DNA of 40,930 nt, from NCBI GenBank assembly GCA_011052215.1, contig DRJK01000083.1, forward strand, positions 1 to 40,930. Direction: 5' to 3'. Below, one piece after another: positions 18,125 through 29,140 of the stretch. This DNA comes from Gammaproteobacteria bacterium (lineage in GTDB: Bacteria > Pseudomonadota > Gammaproteobacteria > JAADHQ01). Position 1 is the stretch's first letter. Every line of letters starts with the position of its first letter. Made by a program: the position numbers and the translations under genes. The notes under the pieces are model-generated. The model had not been told where the DNA came from. It made no database searches and worked only from the letters and a program-made list of their open reading frames with translations.

Positions 18125-19792
18125 ATGGTACAACCAATTTTATGCGAAGATGTTGCCGATACCGATACCGATGCCAGGGCATTTGAACAACGCACACTGT
18201 TGCTGGTAGATGACGAAGAAAGTATATTGACCGTACTGGAACGGTTGTTTACCCGTGGCGGTTACACCGTGCTGACGGCAAACAGTGGCCAGGCTGGCCT
18301 GGCATTACTTGAGAGGCATCATATCGGCGTCATCATCTCTGATCAGCGTATGCCCGGTATGACCGGGGTGGAGTTTTTCAGCGAGGTCAAACAGCTTTAC
18401 CCCGATGTGATGCGCCTGATACTCAGCGGTTTCGCCGACCTCAAGGCAGTGACTGCGGCCATTAACGAAGGCGCCATCTACCGCTTCCTCACCAAACCCT
18501 GTGATGACGAGTTGTTACTGAGGAATATTGGAGATGCCTTCCGTCATTTCGAGGTCAAGCGCGAGAACGAACGCCTGCAACGGGAACTGCAATCCTCCCG
18601 GCAGGGGCTGGAGGACGCCTTCCAGGACACCGAGCGAATGATGCAGGCAAAAGCGGCATTTCTTGCCACCATGAGTTACGAACTTCGCTCGCCCCTGAAC
18701 GCAGTGATTGGTATGACGGAGTTAATGCGTGAAACCCGTCTCGATGAGAAACAACAGGAATTCATTGAAGCCATAGCGGGTTCGGGCAAGCATTTGTTGG
18801 CGTTCATCAATGATATTCTTGATTACTCCCGGGCCGAGGCCGGCAAGCTGACCCTGGAAAGTATCGATTTTGATCTGCGCGATGCAGTCGATGACACAAC
18901 ACAACTGTTTGCCATACAGGCCCGGAACAAAGGCCTGGAGCTTGTTACACATTTTGATTTAGAAGTGTCTCCCATCGTACGCGGCGATCCTACCCGACTG
19001 CGGCAGGTGTTGACTAATCTGGTCAGCAACGCCATCAAGTTTACCGAACAGGGAAAAGTGGTGTTGCGCGTATCGCAGTATGAAGATATAGACGATGTTA
19101 TCGGCCTGCGTTTTGAGGTCAGTGATACCGGTATCGGAATCACCCCGGCAGCACAGGAACAGATTTTTGACTGCTTCAGTCAAGGTGAAAGCACAACCAC
19201 CCATGTATACGGGAGTACTGGTCTGGGGCTCAGTATTTCCAGACAACTGGTAGAGGTCATGGACGGCGAGATCGGCCTGGATTCGGAGCCGGGTCAGGGT
19301 AGTCGTTTCTGGTTTACCATCCACCTCGCCAGGGTTGCCTCGCTACCGGGAATCCCCCCGGTCACATCGGGGTTCAGACGGGTGCTGGTGGTCGAGGATG
19401 GTGCAGTCGATCAGGCCGTTATCTGCGGTCTTTTGTCTACAATGGGTTTCAAGGCCAATGTGATGGCCAGCGGTAAACAGGCGCTGGAGGCCTTGTCCCG
19501 TCAGGACTACGATCTGGTACTGATGGATTGTCAGATGCCTGTCATGGACGGTTATGAGGTCAGTCGAAGGATACGTGGAAGTGAACCGGCGGGTACCCGG
19601 ATACCCATTATTGCCTTAACCGCCAACGCCCTGAGTGGTGACCGTGAACGCTGTCTGCGGGCGGGAATGGACGACTATGTGATCAAACCCGTTAACCTGC
19701 ATGTATTGCAAAATGTATTGAATCGCTGGTTACCAACGGAGGATGGCCTGGAGCCTTCGCTTGCGTTTGTAGATACTGGCGGGTCATCCTGA
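18125..19792 (+). CDS. REC-kinase-REC protein with a tyrosine in place of the phospho-accepting histidine
   Basis: The 555 residues are arranged as an N-terminal receiver (~22-140, RpfG/HupR-like, VIISDQRMPGMTG), a short coiled segment, a HisKA-like domain, a HATPase_c domain and a C-terminal receiver (~418-540, [12 protein letters not shown]). The H-box reads ATMSYELRSPLNAVIGM: codon TAC at 18677-18679 gives Y185 where histidine is invariant. The ATP-binding motifs look intact (QVLTNLVSNAIKFTEQG, DTGIGI, GLGLSI) and both receivers keep their aspartates. It follows cheB by 18 bases, so it is likely co-transcribed. It probably cannot phosphorylate itself at the normal site and may work as a scaffold, phosphatase or phosphate acceptor. 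ATG 18125 is chosen over the in-frame TTG at 18119. Confidence 0.88.
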   Translation: MVQPILCEDVADTDTDARAFEQRTLLLVDDEESILTVLERLFTRGGYTVLTANSGQAGLALLERHHIGVIISDQRMPGMTGVEFFSEVKQLYPDVMRLILSGFADLKAVTAAINEGAIYRFLTKPCDDELLLRNIGDAFRHFEVKRENERLQRELQSSRQGLEDAFQDTERMMQAKAAFLATMSYELRSPLNAVIGMTELMRETRLDEKQQEFIEAIAGSGKHLLAFINDILDYSRAEAGKLTLESIDFDLRDAVDDTTQLFAIQARNKGLELVTHFDLEVSPIVRGDPTRLRQVLTNLVSNAIKFTEQGKVVLRVSQYEDIDDVIGLRFEVSDTGIGITPAAQEQIFDCFSQGESTTTHVYGSTGLGLSISRQLVEVMDGEIGLDSEPGQGSRFWFTIHLARVASLPGIPPVTSGFRRVLVVEDGAVDQAVICGLLSTMGFKANVMASGKQALEALSRQDYDLVLMDCQMPVMDGYEVSRRIRGSEPAGTRIPIIALTANALSGDRERCLRAGMDDYVIKPVNLHVLQNVLNRWLPTEDGLEPSLAFVDTGGSS

Positions 19793-20112
19793 CATTATTT
19801 TCATGAACATCATGATGCCTGACTGCGATCTGCGAAGCACAGTTATAACCGAACAGTACATACACTGTGCCATGCCCTGCACCACCAGGCCCCTGAAAAA
19901 AACAGGGGTCGTCTGCGTATGGACAGATTAAAACAGATTTTCGAATTATTGCGGTATGGTTGTGCCGGCTTGCCGGCGTCAGTATCGGTCATCGAACCGG
20001 TATCAACAGAAATATTCCATGGCGCTGATCTCTTGCTTCGGCCTGGTGCCAGGTTCATGTATAGAGCCTGTCGACCTGTGCCGGATGCATTTTACGTGAA
20101 GGAGCCATAGAC
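19793..20112. other. 320-base gap with a hairpin and a 63-codon frame of doubtful value
   Basis: A hairpin CCCCTG (19890-19895) with CAGGGG (19903-19908) around seven A residues could act as a weak terminator, although no T-run follows. A frame at 19919-20110 encodes no recognisable product. CCGGCTTGCCGG at 19965-19976 is a palindrome also present in the long inverted repeat at 3978-3989. AAGGAG just before 20113 is the ribosome-binding site of the next gene. Confidence 0.5.
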
Positions 20113-23100
20113 GTGGGTATTCGCACCAAACTATTGTTGCCCTTCCTGATGGCATTTGCTGTCATGGCCGGCATAGCCTATTGGTACTGGCAACCTCAAT
20201 ATATACAACATGAGCTGGAAACATGGGACAAGCACCAGAACCAGATTCTCAACGCCATCAAACCCTACCTGGTCAGGGACATTCTGGCCGGTGACCTTGC
20301 CTCATTACATACTACCCTGAGCCAGGAGGTTGTATCGAACCGGCAGGATTGGCGGGCTTTGGTGATATTCAACGATAAAGGGCAACAGATATACCAACTC
20401 GGTGAACCGCCTGTTACAGACGAAACAAACCTGGTGCGCTTTCGTCATACCCTGGAGTGGCAGGGCGATACCGTTGGTACGCTGGTATTGACCGCTGACT
20501 TCGGGCATGAACTGGCTGAAGAGCAGGAAAATGTTTTCCGTCTGGCCATGGCAACACTGATGGTGCTGGGTGTATTCATTGTGCTGGCCACCTTCTGGCA
20601 GAACCTGTGGATACGAATTCCAATAAACCGGCTGCAACGTGCTGCGGCGAGCCTTGCCGAGGGCGATGCCAGCGTCCCGTTACCCCGGGCCGGTAATGAC
20701 GAGTTGGGTCATCTGACCCATACTTTCGGGAGCATGCGTGATCGTCTGCAAACGGCGCAGGATGAGGTGCAGACCAGTGAAAATCGTTATCGTGCCGTAT
20801 TTGAAGGTGTCGTCGATGGTATCATTACCATTGATCAGTACGGCAGGATTGAGACCTTCAATCTGGCAGCAGAAAAAATCTTTGGTTACCGTGCCGATGA
20901 GATTATCGGGCAGCCGTTCGTGTTATTGATGCCGGAACCCTATTGTGGTGAGTATAAGGACTATATGCGAGCCTATCTGGAGACAGGCAAGGCGCAAATT
21001 CTGGGCCAGACCCGGGAAGTGCAGGGGCGGCGCAAGGACAACAGCGTTTTACCCATGAGTCTGGCGGTTAGTGAAATTAAAATAAATAACAGCCATCTGT
21101 TCTGTGGTGTAGTGAGTGATATCACGGAACGCCACAAGGCAGAACATGATCTCAAACAATCCAATGAGCTGATGGCCTCACTGGTTGATAATCTGCAGGA
21201 GGGCATTCTGGTTGAGGATGACAACCGGCATATCCTGCAGGCTAATCAATTATTCTGTGACATGTTCAATATCGACACGTCACCATCGGCATTAACAGGA
21301 AGAGACAGCGCTGAATGTATTACAAGGGGTAAGAAACTGTTCGTTGATCCCGATCGTTTCTTCGAGAGTAATGAACGTTGCGTTGCCTGGAAAGAAGTGG
21401 TCATCGGTGAGGAGCTGGAGCTGGCTGACAGCAGGGTTTTCGAGCGTGACTACATCCCGGTCCTGTTTCGGACAGATGGTCAGAATGTTAATCAGGCGCA
21501 CCTGTGGACATACCGCGATATTACCGGGCGCAAACGAATTGAAATGGCAGTACAAAATCAGAGTGAACAACTGGAAACGGCCGCAGCCGAGGAAAGGGCA
21601 CTGAGCACACTATTGAGATTGGCCTTGCAACCATTGGAAATGGAGGCTTTGCTTGGCAAGGTATTGAACGAAATCCTGGATGCAGTCCCGTGGCTGAAAT
21701 CATTACACAAGGGGGCCATCTTTCTGACCGAGGATGAAGGCAGGGGAGAAAATCTGATACTGGCTACAGGGCAGGAACTGGGTGCTGAGTTATGCGGCTC
21801 GTGCACACAGGTACCTTTCGGGCATTGTCTGTGTGGACATGCCGCAGTCGAGCATACCATCCTGTTTTCCAGTGACGTGGACAACCAGATTGATATCCAC
21901 TCCGATGGCATGATACCTCATGGACAGTATAACGTGCCTCTTATGCAAGATGATACCGTGCTTGGTATGATCGTGCTTTACCTTCCACAAGGATACAAAC
22001 AATCAGAACAGGAAATTACTTTTCTTAACCGCTTGGCCGACGTCGTCAGCATGGGCATCAGTCGGTGTTATACCAATAGTGCACTGCTTCACGCCAAGGC
22101 GGAAGCAGAGGCGGCGGTGCACGCAAAAAGCGCATTTCTGGCCACCATGAGCCATGAGATACGCACACCGATGAACGGTGTGCTGGGGATGGCCCAGATA
22201 TTGGCCAACACCGAGCTTAGCGGTATACAGCACCAGTATCTGGATACGATTACCGAGTCGGGCAAGGCACTGCTGGTGGTGATCAATGATATTCTGGACT
22301 TCTCCAAGATCGAGGCAGGCAAGTTGACGCTGGATCCCGTTGCCTTCGACCTGGAGCGTGCTACCCACGAGGTCTGCCAGTTATTGGCGGGCGCGGCACG
22401 CGAGAAGGGTCTGGAACTGATTATGAGATATGATCCATCCTGTCCACGGCGACTCAATGGTGACGCCGGAAGGCTGCGCCAGATTTTGATGAACCTGGTG
22501 GGTAATGCCATCAAATTCACCGCTCAGGGACACGTGCTGATCAATATCCGCTGTCTGCAACAGGATGACAAGGAGGCAAAAATTCAGCTTGAGGTGCAAG
22601 ATACCGGCATCGGTATCAGCAAGGATATACAGTCCAGTCTGTTCAGCGCCTTCACTCAGGCCGACGGTTCCACTACCCGACGTTTTGGTGGTACGGGCCT
22701 GGGGCTGGCAATATCCAGACAACTGGTGGATCTGATGGGGGGGGAAATAGGCGTTGAAAGTTGCCCTGATGAAGGCTCCACTTTCCGGTTTACACTGGGG
22801 TTGCCACTTGCGGGCAAGGTGGAACCACTGGTGCGGGCGGAGCTCGAGGGTGTGCGGGTTCTGCTGGTGGACGATCACCCGGTCAACCGGAAGGTATTGT
22901 GTGAACAACTGAAACCGTTGGGAATGGAGGTGGAGGCATGTGCCGACGCCAAATCGGCAATGACGATACTGCACCAGGCCACTGATGCCGGTGTGCCGTT
23001 CGAACTGGCGGTGCTGGACTACCTCATGCCTGATCAGGACGGCGAACAACTGGCGCGATCCATCCGCTCCATACCCTGTTTTTCGGATTTGCCTTTGTTG

Positions 23101-24477
23101 ATGCTCACCTCCGGTGCCCAGCGTGGCGACACCCGACGCCTTAATGAAGCTGGTTTCAATGGTTACCTGATCAAACCTGTGCGCAGCGACATACTGGCGG
23201 AAACTCTTGCAGCCGTACTGGGTGCCACAAGACAGGGTGATATGACGCGTCTGATCACCGCCTATGATGTGGCCGCGTCAGATGAGCCGACAGGTGCCAG
23301 TGCAAAAGTCAGCTTTACCGGCAAGGTGCTGCTGGTAGAAGATGTGGAATTCAATCAGCTCGTGGCCACGACCATGCTGAGGCAGACGGGATTGGTTGTG
23401 GATCTGGCAGGTGACGGGGAAGAGGCACTGCTGATGTGGCGTGCAGGCGAATACGACCTGATCCTGATGGATTGCCAGATGCCGGTGATGGACGGTTACC
23501 AGGCCACCCGGGCAATTCGCCAGGAAGAGGAACAGCACCGTGGCCGCCATGTACCCATTGTGGCACTGACTGCAAACGCCCAGCAAAGTGACCGCGACAA
23601 ATGTCTGGCTGCCGGGATGGATGATTTTCTGGCCAAACCTTTTGAGCAGCATGCACTGATGGAAGTGCTCAGGGATAACCTGAAAAACACATCAACGCAG
23701 GGAGTTGGTAAAAAACAGCCGGCATCCGGAACAGCAAAGGCTTCAGCATCAGGGGATGAGGAGCATGATTGCCTCGACCAAACCAGATTCAATCAGCTGC
23801 TTGCATTGATGGGGGAGGATATCGAGCCGCTGATCATTTCGTATACTGAAAGTGCTGCGGGTAAACTCAATATCTTGAGGGCGGCAGCTGAAAGTGGACA
23901 GGCAGACACCCTCGAAAGTGAAAGTCACGCACTGTGTGGTATCAGTGGCAATGTGGGTGCAAGACACATGTTCGAGCTTGCTGGCGAGCTCGAACAACGG
24001 GCAAGGGAAAATCATATTGATGATGCACTGGACCGGGTGGACCGGCTTGATGCTTCTTATATACAGACGAAAGAGCGTATGTGGAACAGCATGCCTGCTG
24101 TGGCGACACAAACAATCAAAGGGGGTGCGGAATTGCAGAAGGAGGTCATCGACCCGGGCAGGTATGAAGATATGCGCACCACCCTGGGAGAGCAGGCATT
24201 CGCCCAGTTGATTCCGATATTCATGAGCAGTGTCGAGAATATGCTCGATGAGTTATTGCTGGCAAGTGAAGGCGGTGATAACACCGAAGTCTGCCGCCTG
24301 GCGCACAGCATCAAATCCGCCGGCGCCAATGTAGGCGCAATGCAATTGAGCGAGCTGGCATGTTCACTCGAGATCAAGGCAAATAAAAATGATCTGAACG
24401 AAGGGGCCGGGTACATCAACCGTTTGAAGGAGGCATATGATGAGGTACGCCAGGCCCTCGTTCTGAAATCAGCCTGA
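20113..24477 (+). CDS. Large hybrid sensor kinase: HAMP-PAS-PAS-GAF-HisKA-HATPase-REC-REC-HPt-HPt
   Basis: This 1454-residue phosphorelay kinase starts with GTG behind AAGGAG. A membrane segment (~7-26), a periplasmic region and a second segment (~140-165) precede HAMP. Two PAS domains (~220-340, ~350-470) and a GAF domain (~490-650) follow. The GAF carries a cysteine cluster, C561-X2-C564-X7-C572-X-C574. The H-box has H681 ([12 protein letters not shown]) and the ATPase motifs are intact ([14 protein letters not shown]). Two receivers follow at ~913-1040 ([11 protein letters not shown]) and ~1075-1195 ([11 protein letters not shown]). Two HPt modules end the protein, with H1272 ([13 protein letters not shown]) and H1398 ([13 protein letters not shown]). 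It could supply phosphate to the histidine-less protein upstream or to a separate regulator. Confidence 0.93.
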   Translation: MGIRTKLLLPFLMAFAVMAGIAYWYWQPQYIQHELETWDKHQNQILNAIKPYLVRDILAGDLASLHTTLSQEVVSNRQDWRALVIFNDKGQQIYQLGEPPVTDETNLVRFRHTLEWQGDTVGTLVLTADFGHELAEEQENVFRLAMATLMVLGVFIVLATFWQNLWIRIPINRLQRAAASLAEGDASVPLPRAGNDELGHLTHTFGSMRDRLQTAQDEVQTSENRYRAVFEGVVDGIITIDQYGRIETFNLAAEKIFGYRADEIIGQPFVLLMPEPYCGEYKDYMRAYLETGKAQILGQTREVQGRRKDNSVLPMSLAVSEIKINNSHLFCGVVSDITERHKAEHDLKQSNELMASLVDNLQEGILVEDDNRHILQANQLFCDMFNIDTSPSALTGRDSAECITRGKKLFVDPDRFFESNERCVAWKEVVIGEELELADSRVFERDYIPVLFRTDGQNVNQAHLWTYRDITGRKRIEMAVQNQSEQLETAAAEERALSTLLRLALQPLEMEALLGKVLNEILDAVPWLKSLHKGAIFLTEDEGRGENLILATGQELGAELCGSCTQVPFGHCLCGHAAVEHTILFSSDVDNQIDIHSDGMIPHGQYNVPLMQDDTVLGMIVLYLPQGYKQSEQEITFLNRLADVVSMGISRCYTNSALLHAKAEAEAAVHAKSAFLATMSHEIRTPMNGVLGMAQILANTELSGIQHQYLDTITESGKALLVVINDILDFSKIEAGKLTLDPVAFDLERATHEVCQLLAGAAREKGLELIMRYDPSCPRRLNGDAGRLRQILMNLVGNAIKFTAQGHVLINIRCLQQDDKEAKIQLEVQDTGIGISKDIQSSLFSAFTQADGSTTRRFGGTGLGLAISRQLVDLMGGEIGVESCPDEGSTFRFTLGLPLAGKVEPLVRAELEGVRVLLVDDHPVNRKVLCEQLKPLGMEVEACADAKSAMTILHQATDAGVPFELAVLDYLMPDQDGEQLARSIRSIPCFSDLPLLMLTSGAQRGDTRRLNEAGFNGYLIKPVRSDILAETLAAVLGATRQGDMTRLITAYDVAASDEPTGASAKVSFTGKVLLVEDVEFNQLVATTMLRQTGLVVDLAGDGEEALLMWRAGEYDLILMDCQMPVMDGYQATRAIRQEEEQHRGRHVPIVALTANAQQSDRDKCLAAGMDDFLAKPFEQHALMEVLRDNLKNTSTQGVGKKQPASGTAKASASGDEEHDCLDQTRFNQLLALMGEDIEPLIISYTESAAGKLNILRAAAESGQADTLESESHALCGISGNVGARHMFELAGELEQRARENHIDDALDRVDRLDASYIQTKERMWNSMPAVATQTIKGGAELQKEVIDPGRYEDMRTTLGEQAFAQLIPIFMSSVENMLDELLLASEGGDNTEVCRLAHSIKSAGANVGAMQLSELACSLEIKANKNDLNEGAGYINRLKEAYDEVRQALVLKSA

Positions 24478-24538
24478 CCTGTCTATTTCATAATGGTCAA
24501 TTACTGCCGGAATAGATTTAAATCAGCATACATACGGG

Positions 24539-25798
24539 TTAACCCATCTGGTTTTCGATGAAATACCCCAGTCTCTCCTGAATGCCCAGGTATTCATATA
24601 TGCGTTCCGGGTAGTCACCGGGTCGTAATACATCAACGATGGAAAGTTCATCCTGATCTTTTAAATCCACGATCAAGGCCTGGTCCCTGGGGATATCCAC
24701 GTTATAAAGCAGCACTTCGGGTTGAAGCAGTGCACCGGGGTCAGCAGTAATAACCAGGCCGATACTTTCATCATTGAGTCTCACTACTGTACCAGGAGGA
24801 TAGACACCAAGCGTTTGTATAAACCGTTCAACCAGCTTGCGATCGAGTTTGTCCCTGTATTTGGAATACATCATCGCCATGGCAGTTTTTGGTGTAACCG
24901 CATTGCCCGGGTCAGGAGGATTACAGAGACTATCGTAAATATTGGTAACGGTAACGATACGGACGAGTTTCGAAAGTTTGGTTGCAGGCAGGCCATGAGG
25001 ATAACCCGAGCCATCAAGGAATTCATGATGAAGTTCGATAATCTCTAACGTCGCTTCAGGAAGATCACGCACACATTCGGCAAGCTTTCTCCCCAGCAGG
25101 GTATGGCGTTCAAGCACTTTTTCCTCAGCATGTGAGAGCGGGGCCTTTTTCATCGTGATCGAGCTGGAAATTTCGATCTTGCCCATATCATGTAGTAATG
25201 CACCCATGCCGAGATGCTGCAATTCATCTTTTGATAAACCTTCGGCGTTTCCCAGCATCAGGCTTAACATGGTTACATTGATGGCATGATTGCAGGCAGT
25301 GTGTGTGCCGCTGCCGAGGTTGACCAGATTGGTCACCAGATCAGGCTGGCCGTCAAAGGTGGATGCCAGATCCTCTACCACCTCATCCACATTGTGGATT
25401 GCATTGGCGGGTTGACTTTTCATCTCGCCAATAATGTTTTTTACCCTTTGCGCCTGTTGTTTGTATCGTTTTGCAACACGCTGGCGCTTGTCCCGGAAAT
25501 GGTTGGCTTGCTCAATGTGAGCATTTTTGTTCTGCCACAATTCGTCGAGCGCCATTTTCTGATCGGCCGGTGTTTCCCGGGGTGTTTCATCTACTGCCCC
25601 CACATCACTGCGTTCGGGAATAACAGTAATTTCAGTCATACCCAGTTTTCTGATCGCCCGCAGGTCCTTGTCGGACTTTATTTTGAAGCGGGAAAACATA
25701 AAGGGGTGCTCGTTCCAGGACAGCTCAAGGTCGACGTATAATCCCTTAACCAGGCTCTCGACCGGTACCCTGTCCCTGGTCTCTTCAGTTGTCATCAT
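24539..25798 (-). CDS. HD-GYP domain protein, probable cyclic di-GMP phosphodiesterase
   Basis: This 419-residue protein probably breaks down cyclic di-GMP. An N-terminal DUF3391-like region (~10-65), in which V14-E-S-L-V-K-G-L-Y-V-D is typical, precedes the HD-GYP domain (~160-345). Metal and catalytic residues are visible: H203-D204 (LLHDMGKIE), H257-H258 and the G265-Y266-P267 motif within HHEFLDGSGYPHG. Length and architecture match the common RpfG-unlinked HD-GYP family. It is transcribed toward the chemosensory cluster, convergent with the hybrid kinase gene. It starts with ATG ATG at 25798/25795 without a strong ribosome-binding site. Confidence 0.93.
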   Translation of the reverse strand: MMTTEETRDRVPVESLVKGLYVDLELSWNEHPFMFSRFKIKSDKDLRAIRKLGMTEITVIPERSDVGAVDETPRETPADQKMALDELWQNKNAHIEQANHFRDKRQRVAKRYKQQAQRVKNIIGEMKSQPANAIHNVDEVVEDLASTFDGQPDLVTNLVNLGSGTHTACNHAINVTMLSLMLGNAEGLSKDELQHLGMGALLHDMGKIEISSSITMKKAPLSHAEEKVLERHTLLGRKLAECVRDLPEATLEIIELHHEFLDGSGYPHGLPATKLSKLVRIVTVTNIYDSLCNPPDPGNAVTPKTAMAMMYSKYRDKLDRKLVERFIQTLGVYPPGTVVRLNDESIGLVITADPGALLQPEVLLYNVDIPRDQALIVDLKDQDELSIVDVLRPGDYPERIYEYLGIQERLGYFIENQMG

Positions 25799-26092
25799 AA
25801 ATTTTCACGTGTTGTTTAAATCAAATATCCTATCTTTATATAGCGTCCGGTTACCCGTCAGCTTGAGTGAACAGTTTCTTCAGATACAACAGGTTTATTG
25901 ATCAGCGTTAGTTTGAATCAAGCATCTTGTTGGTGCCTGGTAGTCGTTGGGGAAGGGGACGAGGCTGCCCCGTTTCTCATTGGCAACCCTCAAATAGATA
26001 TATTTTATAAGGTGATTACTATCGGCTTGATGAGTATCAATACCGTCATCTGATTTGTTTGCTAGGCTTAAAACAGATGCAGGAGATACGTT

Positions 26093-26287
26093 ATGGAAAT
26101 CATGACAATATTAATTATACTCGCCTTGATTGCAACAATTGTATCACTCGGCTGGGGTGTTGGCTCAATGGCCATGGGCAGTGATTTTGACCATAAACAC
26201 GATGTCCAGTTCATGAGTGCGCGCGTTGGTTTTCAGGCGATTGCCATTGTATTGCTATTGTTCGCTATTGTAGTTTCCTTGCAGTAG
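26093..26287 (+). CDS. HIG1-like twin-transmembrane small protein
   Basis: This 64-residue membrane protein has two hydrophobic helices (~5-25 and ~46-62) joined by a short polar loop. The loop contains FDHKHDVQFMSARVGFQ. The Q-x4-R-x3-Q pattern resembles the HIG1 motif of proteins associated with cytochrome oxidase. Similar twin-transmembrane peptides are common in gammaproteobacteria. AGGAGA precedes the ATG at 26093. It stands alone, and its function is not known here. Confidence 0.75.
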   Translation: MEIMTILIILALIATIVSLGWGVGSMAMGSDFDHKHDVQFMSARVGFQAIAIVLLLFAIVVSLQ

Positions 26288-26721
26288 AGACAGTCATACG
26301 ACAGGTAATTTTATTAATGCTCTTTTAAAGAGATGTCTGTGATTGTGCCTGATTATTGAGGGTTCTGTTTTTATTATCAACAGCAAACCATCTCTTTATC
26401 ATCCTGTAAATACGGCCCTTATAATCCCCGGCAGCTCAAATCCGCCCCTATCCATTATTATTTCAAAGACTTGCAGCTCCTTCAATACTCCCGGCATCGT
26501 CAGTGGGCACAATCTGCTTCATCCGGAATTGATCAAAGGTTCGATAACTGTTTATTGTCCAGCGATTCTGGTAGAATCGCGGCCAATTTTGTTCAACCCG
26601 TTTTGCGTTTCGCCAGCAGGGAGTATTTTGTCGGTTGGCTAATTAACCCTTTTTGTATCGTTCTCTTATGTCATGAGATACATGGGTTTGCAGGCTAGCA
26701 GGATATATTCAGGAACCTATA
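26288..26721. other. 434-base intergenic region before ybiT
   Basis: No gene is supported. A 99-codon frame at 26343-26642 has no recognisable product and an unnatural composition. TAGAAT at 26572-26577 resembles a -10 box for ybiT, but no acceptable -35 was found at the right distance. Confidence 0.45.
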
Positions 26722-28314
26722 TTGATTTCTACAGCAAATATCACCATGCAATTCGGGGCCCGGCCCTTGTTTGAAAATATCTCGGTCAAATTCGGCGAAG
26801 GTAACTGCTATGGTCTGATCGGCGCCAATGGATGTGGAAAATCAACATTCATGAAAATTCTGGGCGGGGATCTCGAGCCTGTCACCGGGACGGTCAGTAT
26901 TGACCCCAACGAACGGGTCGGCATGCTCAAACAGGACCAGTTCGCCTATGAAGATTGCACCGTAGTTGACACCGTTATTATGGGGCATGTCGAGTTGTGG
27001 GAGGTCAAGGCCGAACGTGACCGGATTTATTCATTACCGGAAATGAGTGAAGAGGATGGCATGAAGGTCGCAGAACTGGAGGTCGCCTTTGCCGAGATGG
27101 ACGGATACACGGCAGAATCACGTGCAGGCGAATTATTACTGGGTCTGGATATTCCGCTGGAACAACATAACGGCCCGATGAGTGCCGTTGCCCCCGGGTG
27201 GAAATTACGTGTGTTGCTGGCACAGGCCCTGTTCGCCGACCCGGATATCATGTTACTGGATGAACCCACCAATAACCTCGATATCAACTCCATTCGCTGG
27301 CTGGAAGATATTCTTAATCAACGAAATTGCACCATGATCATCATTTCGCATGACCGCCATTTCCTTAACAGCGTGTGCACCCACATGGCAGATCTGGACT
27401 ATGGTGAGTTACGCATGTATCCGGGTAACTATGATCAGTATATGGTCGCATCCACCCGGGCGCGCGAACGCCTGTTGACAGATAATGCCAGGAAGAAGGC
27501 GCAGATTGCCGAATTACAAACCTTTGTCAGCCGTTTTTCAGCCAATGCCTCAAAGGCCAGGCAGGCCACTTCGCGCGCAAAACAGATCGAGAAAATCCAG
27601 ATAGAAGACGTCAAGCCATCCAGTCGCCAGAACCCCTACATACGATTTGAACAGCAGAAAAAACTCTTTCGGCTGGCGCTGGAAGTAGAGAACCTGGGTA
27701 ATGGCTATGACAAGGGTTTATTATTCAGCGACATCAATATGATGGTTGAGGTAGGGGAACGCATTGCTGTAATAGGCCCGAATGGCATAGGCAAGACAAC
27801 CCTGTTACGCACGCTGGTTGGTGACATGCCAGCAAAGAGCGGCATGGTCAAGTGGTCAGAAAATGTCAATGTCGGTTATTATGCCCAGGATCATGCGGTT
27901 GATTTTAACAGCAGCACAAGCCTGTTTGACTGGATGTCACAGTGGGGCAAGGATGAAGATGATGAGCAGGTGATCAGGGGGACACTTGGACGTTTGTTAT
28001 TCTCGCAGGATGAGATCAATAAACAGGTCAATATTATTTCCGGTGGCGAGCAGGGGCGCATGTTGTTTGGAAAACTGATGCTGCAAAAGCCGAATATTCT
28101 GGTCATGGATGAGCCGACCAATCACCTGGATATGGAGTCGATCGAGTCACTGAACCTGGCGCTGGAAAATTATCCCGGTACGTTGATCTTTGTCAGTCAT
28201 GATCGTGAATTCGTGTCATCACTGGCAACGCGTATTATTGAAATGAAGGTAGATAGTGTGGTGAATTTCAGTGGTACATATGATGATTATTTGCATAGTC
28301 AGTCAATCGAATAA
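26722..28314 (+). CDS. ybiT: ABC-F family ATPase YbiT
   Basis: This 530-residue protein has the same length as Escherichia coli YbiT and very high similarity to it throughout. It has two ABC modules with Walker A at 34-42 (GANGCGKST) and ~352-360 (GPNGIGKTT). Both Walker B motifs are followed by DEPTN, and the inter-domain linker is typical of ABC-F ([20 protein letters not shown]). It has no membrane domain; ABC-F proteins act on the ribosome. The start is TTG at 26722 behind AGGA, giving [12 protein letters not shown], which matches the family N terminus. Confidence 0.96.
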   Translation: MISTANITMQFGARPLFENISVKFGEGNCYGLIGANGCGKSTFMKILGGDLEPVTGTVSIDPNERVGMLKQDQFAYEDCTVVDTVIMGHVELWEVKAERDRIYSLPEMSEEDGMKVAELEVAFAEMDGYTAESRAGELLLGLDIPLEQHNGPMSAVAPGWKLRVLLAQALFADPDIMLLDEPTNNLDINSIRWLEDILNQRNCTMIIISHDRHFLNSVCTHMADLDYGELRMYPGNYDQYMVASTRARERLLTDNARKKAQIAELQTFVSRFSANASKARQATSRAKQIEKIQIEDVKPSSRQNPYIRFEQQKKLFRLALEVENLGNGYDKGLLFSDINMMVEVGERIAVIGPNGIGKTTLLRTLVGDMPAKSGMVKWSENVNVGYYAQDHAVDFNSSTSLFDWMSQWGKDEDDEQVIRGTLGRLLFSQDEINKQVNIISGGEQGRMLFGKLMLQKPNILVMDEPTNHLDMESIESLNLALENYPGTLIFVSHDREFVSSLATRIIEMKVDSVVNFSGTYDDYLHSQSIE

Positions 28315-28394
28315 AGACAGGAAACAGGTCTGATGCAGCTTCAGTTGTACAAATAGCAGCCTGCAAAGATATGATTGAGGGGTTGGACTGGAAT

Positions 28395-29057
28395 TTATTT
28401 CTTCATGCTATTGATCATTTGTTCATATACATATCCATAAATAATAAAATGTTCATTCTGTTCCAGTAGCTGGTACTCCAGGCCATGGTTTATTTTGCCT
28501 GAATCCCCGGTTTGTTTTATATTTCGAATAATGCACGGGATGGAAATATATTCCTCTTTTTCGCCAACCTTGAGTTTTGCCGACAGGGTAATAATGTCGC
28601 CGACTTCACCAAGCCGGATAGCTGATTCGAACATGGCGCCGTTGGTACTGACGTCAATGACACTAACGGGGTGAGTCACACGTTCTGCATTTTCAGCCGT
28701 TTCCAGTTCTGCCGAGGCAATCAGCCGGGTTGTCACGCGCTGTGCCTTGCGAACGGTGATGTGTTCCAGTTCCTTTGGATAAGCCAGGTGCAGGTAAGCG
28801 TAGGGCCTTAGATTGGAGCTGGTTATTTGTGTGTTAAATCCATAGACCTGGTTGCCTGTCATCATCCTGACAATGACCCTCTGGTCTTCACGCACCAGCA
28901 TAATGTTACCTTCGACTCGTGGTGTGGTTATCAGTACACTATGCCCTTCCAGATAGCCGATAACCTTGGAATAATGGCGACGCTTCTGTTCGTCTGCAAC
29001 AAATTGCAATTGCAGTGCATCACCAATGGTCAGTTTGAGTTTATCGTCTTCTTCCAT
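28395..29057 (-). CDS. PilZ-domain protein, YcgR-like
   Basis: This 220-residue protein has an N-terminal PilZN/YcgR_N-like beta domain and a C-terminal PilZ domain. The cyclic di-GMP-binding signatures are present: R103-K-A-Q-R107 (RxxxR) and D135-V-S137-T-N-G140 (DxSxxG). YcgR proteins slow flagella or otherwise convert cyclic di-GMP into behaviour. The HD-GYP enzyme at 24539-25798 is a plausible opponent. The frame is open from TTG at 29087, but the ATG at 29057 behind CGGGAC fits better. Confidence 0.88.
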   Translation of the reverse strand: MEEDDKLKLTIGDALQLQFVADEQKRRHYSKVIGYLEGHSVLITTPRVEGNIMLVREDQRVIVRMMTGNQVYGFNTQITSSNLRPYAYLHLAYPKELEHITVRKAQRVTTRLIASAELETAENAERVTHPVSVIDVSTNGAMFESAIRLGEVGDIITLSAKLKVGEKEEYISIPCIIRNIKQTGDSGKINHGLEYQLLEQNEHFIIYGYVYEQMINSMKK

Positions 29058-29140
29058 AATCGCTGTCCCGGGGTACTGTAATAACAAGCATAGAACGTTA
29101 GCTACTGTAATACAATGATTTTAATTGGGTTTAAAACAGT

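Noticed and set aside
19919-20110. 63-codon frame before the large hybrid kinase
   Set aside because: No ribosome-binding site, no family, and it runs through the leader of the next gene.
26343-26642. 99-codon frame upstream of ybiT
   Set aside because: Composition is unlike a protein and no family is recognised; it covers the probable ybiT promoter.
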